Shown piece by piece: positions 1 through 6,413 of a stretch of 20,521 bases of DNA. The notes under the pieces are model-generated. The model was not told where the DNA came from and did no database searches. It was given only the letters and a program-made list of their open reading frames with translations. Positions within the stretch are counted from its first letter, which is position 1, and every line of letters starts with the position of its first letter. This stretch comes from Candidatus Woesearchaeota archaeon (GTDB taxonomy: Archaea > Nanobdellota > Nanobdellia > Woesearchaeales > UBA12501), in contig JACOVM010000049.1 of the NCBI GenBank assembly GCA_016177345.1, positions 1 to 20,521 on the forward strand. The letters run 5' to 3'. A program made the position numbers and the translations under genes.

Positions 1-5
1 GTCCA

Positions 6-38
6 GAGTTATACTTTTGTATAACTAAAGTATAACTC
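6..38. repeat. 12-bp perfect inverted repeat at window edge
   Basis: GAGTTATACTTT at 6-17 is the exact reverse complement of 27-38, with a 9-base spacer that itself contains another TATAACT. TATAACT therefore occurs as direct copies at 20-26 and 31-37 and inverted at 7-13. On the minus strand a TATA-like TTTATATG lies at 39-46, so the repeat would fall between a promoter and the start of a leftward gene lying outside the window. An operator is an inference; the arms are seen directly. Confidence 0.6.
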
Positions 39-86
39 ATATAAAAATGTTTCTAAAAAAGAAGTAGAGGAAGATCGCAACCAATA

Positions 87-695
87 TTACCTCCGCATTT
101 TCCTCTCCTGCGCTTTCATCCGTGCCTCAAGGGAAGAAAGCACAGCTTGAGAGACCCCATACCGATAGTAGTGCCAGTAAGGAAGTCGCACTATAGGCTG
201 GGTTTTGCAAGAGAGCGATGATTTATCTCGAGGATCAGACTCTTCAGACTCTGAAGAAGCAACACAAGATATTGATGCTACGTTCCTGACAGTTTTATCT
301 TTTTCCTCTTTGCCGTTCTGATTGCCAAGCACCAATTCACCAATGGTTATCTCGAAGTATCGCAGCGGTTCGTTCTCCAGCCCTTCAACTGCACGCAACG
401 TTAGCCTGTATATGGCAGCCTTAACTGGATCCTCCTCTACCGCAATGGATCGCATGGTACAGTCCATATACCACATTGTTGGAATCCTATATATCATACT
501 GGAGTAACGCCGTGATATATGGCACGACCCATAAGTTTGATAATGCTTTAATTGCTCATCGACCCAATCCGTAATAGACATTTGAGCAGCCAATGGCGAT
601 GTAACTGGCGGTGGCGACCATTCAGTATCACTACAGCCACCAACTACCCCGGCAACAAGAGCGGCAAGAATCCCATACCTCATGTTTGTGGTCAT
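87..695 (-). CDS. putative exported lipoprotein, unknown function
   Basis: Predicted lipid-anchored surface protein of 202 residues. From the ATG at 695 the protein opens with a short hydrophobic stretch (about residues 6-19) that ends in the lipobox-like VVGGC, giving a lipidated Cys21, followed by a Ser/Pro-rich linker. The rest has several cysteines (CHIS, MDCT, ISC, LSC), an acidic and serine-rich segment, and a basic C-terminus (MKAQERKMRR). No family is recognised. An in-frame start lies further upstream at 746, but 695 is preferred because a TTTAAG box lies 28 nt upstream, matching the leaderless layout of the neighbours, and because the signal peptide is then of normal length. It diverges from the uL16 gene. 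Function unknown. Confidence 0.7.
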   Translation of the reverse strand: MTTNMRYGILAALVAGVVGGCSDTEWSPPPVTSPLAAQMSITDWVDEQLKHYQTYGSCHISRRYSSMIYRIPTMWYMDCTMRSIAVEEDPVKAAIYRLTLRAVEGLENEPLRYFEITIGELVLGNQNGKEEKDKTVRNVASISCVASSESEESDPRDKSSLSCKTQPIVRLPYWHYYRYGVSQAVLSSLEARMKAQERKMRR

Positions 696-716
696 TTCAA
701 AAGAGAGTAAAGGGGT

Positions 717-724
717 GCTTAAAT
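717..724 (-). promoter_or_regulatory. TATA-like box for the leftward lipoprotein gene
   Basis: Minus-strand ATTTAAGC; the TTTAAG core begins 28 nt before the ATG at 695, the same spacing as at the other leaderless genes here. Confidence 0.45.
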
Positions 725-740
725 AACTTAGGACCCCTGG

Positions 741-760
741 GCCCATATGAGCCCATAACA
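741..760. repeat. tandem 10-bp direct repeat
   Basis: GCCCATATGA (741-750) is followed at once by GCCCATAACA (751-760), 8 of 10 identical. It lies in the divergent gap between the lipoprotein and uL16 genes. Confidence 0.6.
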
Positions 761-764
761 GAAT

Positions 765-791
765 GGATTAAACAAATCCAGCCTTAGGCTG
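765..791. repeat. two small overlapping palindromes
   Basis: GGATT (765-769) pairs with AATCC (775-779), and CAGCCT-T-AGGCTG at 779-791 is a perfect 13-base palindrome. Both lie about 40-65 bases before the uL16 TATA box. They could be a regulatory site or chance. Confidence 0.4.
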
Positions 792-828
792 CTAACCTTA
801 TTTCTGTATACCAAAACCAACAACAACC

Positions 829-836
829 TTTATAAA
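829..836 (+). promoter_or_regulatory. TATA box of the uL16 gene
   Basis: A perfect TTTATAAA starting 30 nt before the ATG at 859. No Shine-Dalgarno sequence precedes the ATG, so a leaderless transcript is expected. Confidence 0.75.
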
Positions 837-858
837 CAGGTGGCTTCTTCGCTGGGAT

Positions 859-1404
859 ATGGTAAAGCTTCGAAAAGGAGTAGCATACCGCCACCTGAAA
901 CGGCCGTACACCAGAAAGTCAAAATACCGTAGTAAATCCTTTATCCGAGGGTCTCCCCAGATTAAGATCGTACGATACGTCATGGGGGATGTTGCAAAGA
1001 AATTTCCAGTCATCCTGACTGTTCACTCCAATCAAGACCTGCAATTACGCCATAACGCGATCGAGTCTGCACGCCTGACAAGCAATAGGCTTTTAGAGGT
1101 CTCTGTTGGAAAGGGAAATTTCTACCTGAAGCTTCGTGTTTATCCTCACCATGTTCTTCGCGAGAATCCACTTGCTGCTGGGGCTGGCGCAGACCGTATG
1201 TCCACTGGCATGCAGCTTTCTTTTGGAAAGCCAATCGGCAATGCAGCCCAGGTGAGAAAAGGCCAGGTTATTGCCGAAGTCGGAACAGAACGGCAGTTCG
1301 TGGGTATTGCTAAAAAGGCGCTTCATCGCATGGCATACAAGCTCCCTTGTTCAACAACCATCCAAATTAAGGAGCAGAAAGAAACAGCAAATGCAGAGGC
1401 ATAG
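859..1404 (+). CDS. rpl10e: 50S ribosomal protein uL16 (archaeal L10e)
   Basis: Large-subunit ribosomal protein of the central protuberance, near the 5S rRNA and the tRNA-binding region. The 181 residues match the usual archaeal/eukaryotic L10e length and start with the family-typical basic N-terminus (MVKLRKGVAYRHLKRPYTRK). The central part carries the conserved core: NAIESARLTSNRLLE, then the stretch around residues 95-125 with the tract HHVLRENPLAAGAGADRMSTGM, and a C-terminal AKKALHRMAYKLPCSTTI. It stands alone with its own TATA box and is not embedded in a ribosomal operon. The next gene begins about 100 bases later. Identification is firm from recognised sequence conservation. A lysine- and glutamate-rich tail ends the protein (KEQKETANAEA). 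Confidence 0.97.
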   Translation: MVKLRKGVAYRHLKRPYTRKSKYRSKSFIRGSPQIKIVRYVMGDVAKKFPVILTVHSNQDLQLRHNAIESARLTSNRLLEVSVGKGNFYLKLRVYPHHVLRENPLAAGAGADRMSTGMQLSFGKPIGNAAQVRKGQVIAEVGTERQFVGIAKKALHRMAYKLPCSTTIQIKEQKETANAEA

Positions 1405-1434
1405 TGTTCTTTTACCATAGTTGCTTTCTGGTGC

Positions 1435-1450
1435 ATATTCTATAGAATAT
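1435..1450. promoter_or_regulatory. 16-bp perfect palindrome upstream of the nucleotidyltransferase gene
   Basis: ATATTCTATAGAATAT is fully self-complementary with no spacer. It lies just before the TTAAATAA box (1460-1467) of the next gene, which is a plausible place for a dimeric regulator. The palindrome is seen; the regulator is inferred. Confidence 0.5.
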
Positions 1451-1458
1451 CCATAACA

Positions 1459-1467
1459 CTTAAATAA
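1459..1467 (+). promoter_or_regulatory. TATA-like box for the nucleotidyltransferase-fold gene
   Basis: CTTAAATAA at 1459-1467. With the spacing seen elsewhere, transcription would begin near 1488, leaving a leader of about 20 nt before the ATG at 1508. Confidence 0.45.
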
Positions 1468-1507
1468 GGCATTATTCTCTATCATTATTGTGTTTGCGTG
1501 ATTGCTT

Positions 1508-2248
1508 ATGGCTGAAACTTTGAATACTATAGATAGAACTGATAGAACTAAACAGAGAGAGCCACGAAAGCCCATCAATAGGTTTTCCGAGGAACAACTT
1601 CTTCGCGTGGCTAGTACAATTACCTCTGCTTCCCCTGGGAATATCCTCCTTCTTGGCGGAGGGGCTGCCCTGTCAGAAATAGCTGGTTACCAGCGGCTTC
1701 GGGGAAGAAGTGATGATCTTGATTTTATAGCAAATGACCAAGGGCTTGAAGCTTTAGCACGACAGCATGACATGAAGCCATGGCATGTTGAAGGGACGGG
1801 GTATGCCACCTTTGTCAGTGACGTTTTTGTCTGCGTATTCCACCCAACTGTTCACGGCTTGGTTGTTGATGCATCAGTGTACCTTGCCGCTATCGTTCGG
1901 CAGACGGGCCAGGGGCCAGTCCATACTGTTCCTGTTGAAACAAATCTTGCCATGAAAATCAGGCGGGGGGCTTCAAGAGACCAGCCGCACATTTATGGAA
2001 AAGACGGAATTGATGCTGCAACTATGGTAACTGGGCTTCGTGTTCTAAACACGCCATTTGATCATGCCTCTTTTGGAGCTGCGATGCAGCGCACTTGTGA
2101 GAGCTGTCGTCTTGGAGAGCCACTAGCCTGTCTTGATGCCATTGAACGCTATGGAAGCCAGCAGCTTCCACGAAAAGAACGGCCCTATTTTGAAGGGGTT
2201 GTTGCTATATGCAAACGCGAATTAGAGCAGCAGTGTAGATATAAATAA
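1508..2248 (+). CDS. nucleotidyltransferase-fold protein, AbiEii-like
   Basis: Predicted protein of 246 residues resembling the AbiEii/DUF1814 group of nucleotidyltransferase-fold proteins, some of which are toxins that modify tRNA or other targets. Seen directly: a glycine motif LLGGGAALSE (about residues 48-57) followed by GRSDDLDF (66-73), which fits the family's GG...R.T.DID catalytic pattern with Asp70 and Asp72 as metal ligands. Further on, the tract NLAMKIRRGASRDQ followed by YGKDGIDAATM matches the K...R....KD..D signature of AbiEii proteins. The first two codons of a possible longer reading frame begin with TTG at 1502; the ATG at 1508 is preferred. No antitoxin partner (AbiEi or a small HEPN/MNT mate) sits beside it, so a toxin role is not supported by context. 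Substrate unknown. Confidence 0.7.
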   Translation: MAETLNTIDRTDRTKQREPRKPINRFSEEQLLRVASTITSASPGNILLLGGGAALSEIAGYQRLRGRSDDLDFIANDQGLEALARQHDMKPWHVEGTGYATFVSDVFVCVFHPTVHGLVVDASVYLAAIVRQTGQGPVHTVPVETNLAMKIRRGASRDQPHIYGKDGIDAATMVTGLRVLNTPFDHASFGAAMQRTCESCRLGEPLACLDAIERYGSQQLPRKERPYFEGVVAICKRELEQQCRYK

Positions 2249-2306
2249 GAACAGATTTATAGAGCTGACATAAATTATGCCTTTGCTTTGAATGGTTCTA
2301 AGAAAA

Positions 2307-2314
2307 TTTAAAAA
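2307..2314 (+). promoter_or_regulatory. TATA-like box of the small membrane protein gene
   Basis: TTTAAAAA starts exactly 30 nt before the ATG at 2337, and no ribosome binding site lies between. Leaderless transcript inferred. Confidence 0.55.
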
Positions 2315-2336
2315 GAAGCACGTCCTTTGACAAGGT

Positions 2337-2645
2337 ATGGCAATCGAGAACGGCGCTCAGGCAACCATCCCACTGCTCCAGCCCTTTTTTTCTACCATTA
2401 CAACTGTCATGAATCAGATTAAGCTTTGGGTTGGCGGCTTGTTTGGATTGTATATAATCTTTTTTGTTTACCGAATCTATGCGCGCCAGCAGGAAATGAA
2501 GCTGTTCAAAAAAATGAATGATAACCTTGCTTCTCTTCATGCACGCCTTGACGCCGCAAATATTCCACGCATCCCCTTGGTGACGAAGATGGGATTAAGA
2601 AGACGGCTCCAGCGGCATCTTCAGCGAACAAAAAAGAATGGATGA
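2337..2645 (+). CDS. small single-pass membrane protein, unknown function
   Basis: 102-residue protein, not recognised. About residues 30-45 (WVGGLFGLYIIFFVYR) form one clear transmembrane segment. It is followed by a charged, probably helical stretch (ARQQEMKLFKKMNDNLASLHARLDA is the region at about 47-71) and a very basic C-terminus (RRRLQRHLQRTKKNG). The positive charge after the membrane segment predicts a cytoplasmic C-terminus that could touch nucleic acid or ribosomes. The gene has its own TATA-like box and lies 76 bases before argS. Real-gene status is supported by the promoter spacing and the coherent membrane topology. Confidence 0.7.
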   Translation: MAIENGAQATIPLLQPFFSTITTVMNQIKLWVGGLFGLYIIFFVYRIYARQQEMKLFKKMNDNLASLHARLDAANIPRIPLVTKMGLRRRLQRHLQRTKKNG

Positions 2646-2721
2646 TGAAGGGGTAACCATTGATAAATATATAGTATGGCACGAATAATAAAACTAAACA
2701 TGGCCTTGTGTGGTTGATACG

Positions 2722-4461
2722 ATGGATGCAATTTCCTCAGCAGTTGCTCTTTTGAAAAAACATTTAAGCGTAGAGAAAGTAGATTCTTCACTCATTGAGG
2801 TTCCACGAGACCATGCTCTTGGCGATCTTGCATATCCCTGTTTTATTCATGCAAAAGAGCTAAAGAAGGCTCCACAAGTTATTGCGAAAGAGGGCGTCGA
2901 ACATATCACCAAGGCAAAGTCGCTGTCACGCACGCCATTCTCAAAAATTACTGCAGTTGGGCCATACATTAACTTCTTTGTTGACTCTGGCAAGCTTGCA
3001 GCAACTCTCCTCTCTACCATCATCAAATCATCAAACCCGAAGAGCAAGGCACTGTACGGCAAAGGAATGATAAAAAGAAAGGTAATGGTGGAATACGCCT
3101 CACCAAACACGAACAAGCCACTCCACCTCGGCCACGTCAGAAACATCAGCCTCGGCCATAGCGTTAGTAAGCTTCTTGATTTCCAAGGCATGAAGGTTAT
3201 TCAAGTAAACATCAATAACGACCGTGGAGTCCACATCTGCAAGTCTATGCTCGCTTATCAGAAATGGGGCAAGAACGCGCAGCCGGACATAAAAACAGAC
3301 CATTTTGTCGGAAAATTCTACGTTCTCTTCAGTGATCACGCAAAAGACAATCCTGCTTTTGAAGAGGAAGCCCAGGACCTGCTCCGAAAGTGGGAAGCAG
3401 GAGACAAGGAAACCATCAAGGTGTGGAAGCTCATGAATGCATGGGCATACAATGGCTTTGAAGAAACGTACGCAAAGCTCGGCGTTGCGTTTGACAAATA
3501 CTATTATGAGAGTGAAATCTACAAAGAGGGAAAAAAGATCGTCATGGACGGGCTTAAGAAAAAAATATTTTACAAGAACAAAGATGGTGCTGTTGTTGCC
3601 GACATTCCCGGGCTGGACACCAAGGTTCTTCTTCGCTCTGATGGAACGTCTGTTTACATTACCCAGGACCTTTATCTCGCAACGCTTAAGGCAAAAGAGT
3701 CAAGGCTGGATTCCTCTATTTATGTTGTGGCAAACGAGCAGAACTATCACTTTCAAGTATTGTTCAAGCTCCTCAAGATACTGGAGTATTCATGGGCAGA
3801 CAAGTGCCACCACCTTAGTTATGGTATGGTGTACTTGCCCCATGGAAAGATGAAGTCAAGAGAAGGCACTGTTGTCGACGCTGATGACATCATCGAAAAC
3901 ATGAAAGACCTTGCGCGCGTCGAGATCAGAAAAAGGTATCATGATCTCACTGAAGCGGAAGTTGATCAGCGCGCCATGATTATTGGCCTTGGCGCCCTAA
4001 AATTTTATTTGCTTAAGATCGACCCCAACCGTGACATGCACTTTAATCCAGAAGAGAGCATATCCTTCGAGGGAGAAACAGGGCCGTATGTTCAATACGC
4101 TCATGCGCGCATCTGTTCTGTTATTCGCAAGTGGAAAGAGCATGCTGGTAAAAACGCCAAGCTGCCATTAAGCGCAGATGCTGCCCTGCTGCGCGAGAAA
4201 CAAGAGGAAACGGTGACCAAGCTGCTTTCTCAATTTCCTGATATCACCAAAGAAGCAGCTGAGCTCTATCGCCCAAGCGTGCTGTGCAGGTATCTTTTAG
4301 ACCTTTCACAGGCATTTAATGAGTTTTATCATACGTGCCCGGTAGTAGCAGCTCACACTGAAGAGTTACGCGACGCACGCCTTTTGCTATGTGAGGCTGT
4401 CAGAATCGTGCTTCATCGAGGGCTTTACTTACTCGGGATTGAGGCACCAGAAGAGATGTAA
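2722..4461 (+). CDS. argS: arginyl-tRNA synthetase
   Basis: Class I aminoacyl-tRNA synthetase that charges tRNA-Arg with arginine using ATP. From the ATG at 2722 the protein has 579 residues, in the normal range. It opens with the ArgRS-specific N-terminal domain (PRDHALGDLAYPCF). The catalytic domain has the first class I signature as HLGH (about residues 135-138, in SPNTNKPLHLGHVRN), then the family motif NINNDRGVHICKSM. The second signature region reads GKMKSREGTVVDADD (about 374-388), where ArgRS usually has KMS(S/T)R.G. The C-terminal DALR anticodon-binding domain covers roughly the last 150 residues and ends in the familiar LLGIEAPEEM. A GTG at 2710 is an alternative start four codons upstream. 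A TATA-like AAATATATA lies at 2665-2673 and a second AT-rich box at 2684-2692. It converges with the leftward gene ending at 4489. Confidence 0.96.
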   Translation: MDAISSAVALLKKHLSVEKVDSSLIEVPRDHALGDLAYPCFIHAKELKKAPQVIAKEGVEHITKAKSLSRTPFSKITAVGPYINFFVDSGKLAATLLSTIIKSSNPKSKALYGKGMIKRKVMVEYASPNTNKPLHLGHVRNISLGHSVSKLLDFQGMKVIQVNINNDRGVHICKSMLAYQKWGKNAQPDIKTDHFVGKFYVLFSDHAKDNPAFEEEAQDLLRKWEAGDKETIKVWKLMNAWAYNGFEETYAKLGVAFDKYYYESEIYKEGKKIVMDGLKKKIFYKNKDGAVVADIPGLDTKVLLRSDGTSVYITQDLYLATLKAKESRLDSSIYVVANEQNYHFQVLFKLLKILEYSWADKCHHLSYGMVYLPHGKMKSREGTVVDADDIIENMKDLARVEIRKRYHDLTEAEVDQRAMIIGLGALKFYLLKIDPNRDMHFNPEESISFEGETGPYVQYAHARICSVIRKWKEHAGKNAKLPLSADAALLREKQEETVTKLLSQFPDITKEAAELYRPSVLCRYLLDLSQAFNEFYHTCPVVAAHTEELRDARLLLCEAVRIVLHRGLYLLGIEAPEEM

Positions 4462-4488
4462 AAAGATGTGAAAAAGACTATAGGAAGA

Positions 4489-4878
4489 TCATCTCTCATT
4501 CTTGCCATTGCAGAAAGCAAATGGTGTTGTTGTCCAGCTGTACACCTCAGCCCCTTCATTAATAATCTGAAAAGCAACAACCTGCACCGGAGTGTTTGGC
4601 AGGGGTTCTACTGGAACATATGCGCGGATGTGCTCCCCGTTATCAATCCGCCCCATATATTCTGGGATAAAGAAGGTTCCATCACGCCCCTGGAATTGAA
4701 AACGGAGTCCGGACAGATTCTGGTTTTGGATGGTAGTTGCTTCAACAACAATGCCATCGAGATAAGGGATGGATTCTGTTGTCCCATTCCCAGACTGGCT
4801 AAGCTCAATTCTGGTGAGTGCCATCGCCGCATGGCTATTCACCGCAGCTTCGTCAATAACTAACACCCTTAGGCCCAT
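4489..4878 (-). CDS. hypothetical protein, possibly OB-fold
   Basis: 129-residue protein on the minus strand, convergent with argS and separated from it by 27 bases. Not recognised. The sequence is rich in alternating hydrophobic residues (LSGLRFQFQGRDGTFFIP, HIRAYVPVEP, VQVVAFQIINEGAEVY), suggesting a small all-beta domain; an OB-fold is a guess. The opposite strand also has a long open frame here (4468-4863), but that translation is cysteine- and tryptophan-rich and looks non-coding, whereas the minus-strand translation has normal protein composition. An in-frame GTG at 4884 could be used instead of the ATG at 4878. No strong TATA box or Shine-Dalgarno was found, which lowers confidence. 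Confidence 0.55.
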   Translation of the reverse strand: MGLRVLVIDEAAVNSHAAMALTRIELSQSGNGTTESIPYLDGIVVEATTIQNQNLSGLRFQFQGRDGTFFIPEYMGRIDNGEHIRAYVPVEPLPNTPVQVVAFQIINEGAEVYSWTTTPFAFCNGKNER

Positions 4879-4931
4879 CTTCACCAGTCCCCATTTTCAC
4901 TATTTTTCAACTTTTTTATGATAAATCATAG

Positions 4932-4969
4932 TTGATATGGTTAAGAAATATTGATATAATTAAGAAACA
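4932..4969. repeat. tandem 19-bp direct repeat
   Basis: Unit 1 at 4932-4950 and unit 2 at 4951-4969 are adjacent and identical at 16 of 19 positions (shared core TTGATAT..TTAAGAAA). It lies between two leftward genes, just past the stop codon of the cupredoxin gene. Confidence 0.8.
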
Positions 4970-4976
4970 AAAGAAT

Positions 4977-5459
4977 CTACTCCACGATTAACTTTCCCTT
5001 CATACTACCATGCCCGCTGCCACAGAATACCGAACAGGAAAATGGAAATTCTCCCTTATACTTAGCGACAAACATGATATCCTCTGTCTTGCCTTTTCGC
5101 AGCGTAATGTCAACGCCCAACGCAGGAATCGAAACGCCATGGCCTGAGCCAGCGCCATCATCCTCGGCAGTCATGTGCAGCACAACAGTATCTCCTTGTT
5201 TTACGCGAATAACATCTGGCACGAATTCGTAATTTCTAGCAACAGCATCAATTTCTACGGTACGGCCGAGTGAGGGTGATGGTTGTCCCGATGGTTGGTC
5301 TCCTACGTCCTGAACCGGGGCTGCTTCTGACGGCTGAGCAGGTTCTACTGGTGTTGGTGATTGTTTATTCTGCTGACCAGAACAACTGCTAAGAAGGATA
5401 ACCAAGAAGATCGTCACGCCAACGGCAATGCAATGCCTCACAAACTGTTGTCTTGACAT
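4977..5459 (-). CDS. CuA-type cupredoxin lipoprotein
   Basis: 160-residue membrane-anchored copper protein resembling the CuA domain of cytochrome c oxidase subunit II and nitrous oxide reductase. Residues 10-25 form the signal peptide, ending in the lipobox LLSSC (Cys26). A Pro/Ser/Gln-rich linker runs to about 65 and a cupredoxin beta-sandwich from about 67 to 160. The binuclear copper ligands are all visible: His107 (GSGHGVSIP) and the C-terminal motif CSVFCGSGHGSM with Cys142, Cys146, His150 and Met153. It lacks the membrane helices and size of a true oxidase subunit II, so it is probably a free electron carrier or a copper-binding sensor facing outward. No oxidase subunit I is nearby. 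A TTTATAAA box 31 nt upstream supports the ATG at 5459. Copper loading is inferred from intact ligands. Confidence 0.9.
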   Translation of the reverse strand: MSRQQFVRHCIAVGVTIFLVILLSSCSGQQNKQSPTPVEPAQPSEAAPVQDVGDQPSGQPSPSLGRTVEIDAVARNYEFVPDVIRVKQGDTVVLHMTAEDDGAGSGHGVSIPALGVDITLRKGKTEDIMFVAKYKGEFPFSCSVFCGSGHGSMKGKLIVE

Positions 5460-5482
5460 ATTTCACAGACGGATTCTTGGAT

Positions 5483-5490
5483 TTTATAAA
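5483..5490 (-). promoter_or_regulatory. TATA box of the cupredoxin gene
   Basis: Self-complementary TTTATAAA, 31 nt upstream of the ATG at 5459 on the minus strand. The divergent TATA box for the next gene lies about 50 bases away. Confidence 0.7.
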
Positions 5491-5538
5491 TTTTGTGGGC
5501 CACTTTTATGATTTTCATAGCCATCTTCAAAAACAAAG

Positions 5539-5546
5539 TTTATAAA
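5539..5546 (+). promoter_or_regulatory. TATA box of the exported-protein operon
   Basis: TTTATAAA starting 29 nt before the ATG at 5568. Leaderless transcription of the two-gene operon is inferred. Confidence 0.7.
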
Positions 5547-5567
5547 GAAAAAGACAGTTGAAATCAT

Positions 5568-6413
5568 ATGCCACCATGGGTGTCGTCAAAACAAGGGCAA
5601 GCAACGGTTTTTATCGTACTCGGGGTTATTATCCTTATAGTTGGTTTTCTCGCATTCTCTTTTTTTACTGCAAAACCAGGTGACTCCTCTCTAGTCCAGG
5701 AACCACCGGAAGCTAACGTTGTCAAAACATATATCGACCATTGCTTGGAGGATCAATTACGGCAGCTTATCCCCCTTATTGCGTTGCAAGGTGGGTATTA
5801 TATTGCGCCAAACCACGGCCTGAAGTATGATCTGCCAGGATTACCTGTCCAAATTCGCATTCCTTATTATTTATTAGATGGAGAAAAAGAAATACCGGGC
5901 ATTTCAACGATCGAACAGGAGCTCTCGCTAGGAATGGAAGAACTATTTTCGGAATGTGCTAATATGTCAGTATTCCCCTTCCGGGTTAGGGCAATGATGG
6001 AAATGGCAATCATCAATATCACGCTCACTGAAACAAGTGTTCAGGCTGACGCGTTCTTTCCACTACAAATCATTGGTGAGGGGGCAGCAAAAGATATCTC
6101 TGCCTTCAAAGGAGTTATAGAATCACCATTGTACACTTACTACGACATCGCTAGTGAAATGACCCAGGTTCAGCGCGAAAATGGGTATCTTGTATGCTTA
6201 ACGTGCTTAACAAAAGTAAGTGAAGAAAAAGACATTGACTGGAGAATAACTCAAATTCAAGAAAACAACAGTGTGAGCATCATCCACACCTTGTCAAACC
6301 AGTCAAATCCTGTCATCTTCCAATTTGCCCATCAATTCAAAACTCCTGAAATAGAAGAGGCAGAAGAGTTTGCTAATGATAGTGGAGAAGATGAAGAAAG
6401 CAATGAAGAATAA
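5568..6413 (+). CDS. single-pass membrane-anchored surface protein
   Basis: 281-residue protein with a short basic N-terminus, a QGQATVF turn and one hydrophobic segment (about residues 11-32, FIVLGVIILIVGFLAFSFF). This is a layout I associate with many DPANN surface proteins and with pilin-like N-termini. The outside portion includes YIDHCLEDQLRQLIPLIALQ followed by GGYY (about residues 52-76), a stretch I recall as recurring in Woesearchaeota-type proteins, though I cannot name the family. Further cysteines (CANM, CLTCLT) and a strongly acidic tail (EEAEEFANDSGEDEESNEE) follow. The stop overlaps the start of the downstream 881-residue gene, so the two are co-transcribed and probably work together at the cell surface. 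No enzymatic motif was seen. Confidence 0.8.
   Translation: MPPWVSSKQGQATVFIVLGVIILIVGFLAFSFFTAKPGDSSLVQEPPEANVVKTYIDHCLEDQLRQLIPLIALQGGYYIAPNHGLKYDLPGLPVQIRIPYYLLDGEKEIPGISTIEQELSLGMEELFSECANMSVFPFRVRAMMEMAIINITLTETSVQADAFFPLQIIGEGAAKDISAFKGVIESPLYTYYDIASEMTQVQRENGYLVCLTCLTKVSEEKDIDWRITQIQENNSVSIIHTLSNQSNPVIFQFAHQFKTPEIEEAEEFANDSGEDEESNEE

Noticed and set aside
4468..4863. 131-codon plus-strand frame after argS
   Set aside because: Antisense to a minus-strand frame of better composition; this one is rich in Cys, Trp, Asn and Ser and has no promoter of its own.
4977..5459. Cytochrome c oxidase subunit II
   Set aside because: Has the CuA site but is a short lipoprotein without the two N-terminal membrane helices, and no other oxidase genes lie nearby.
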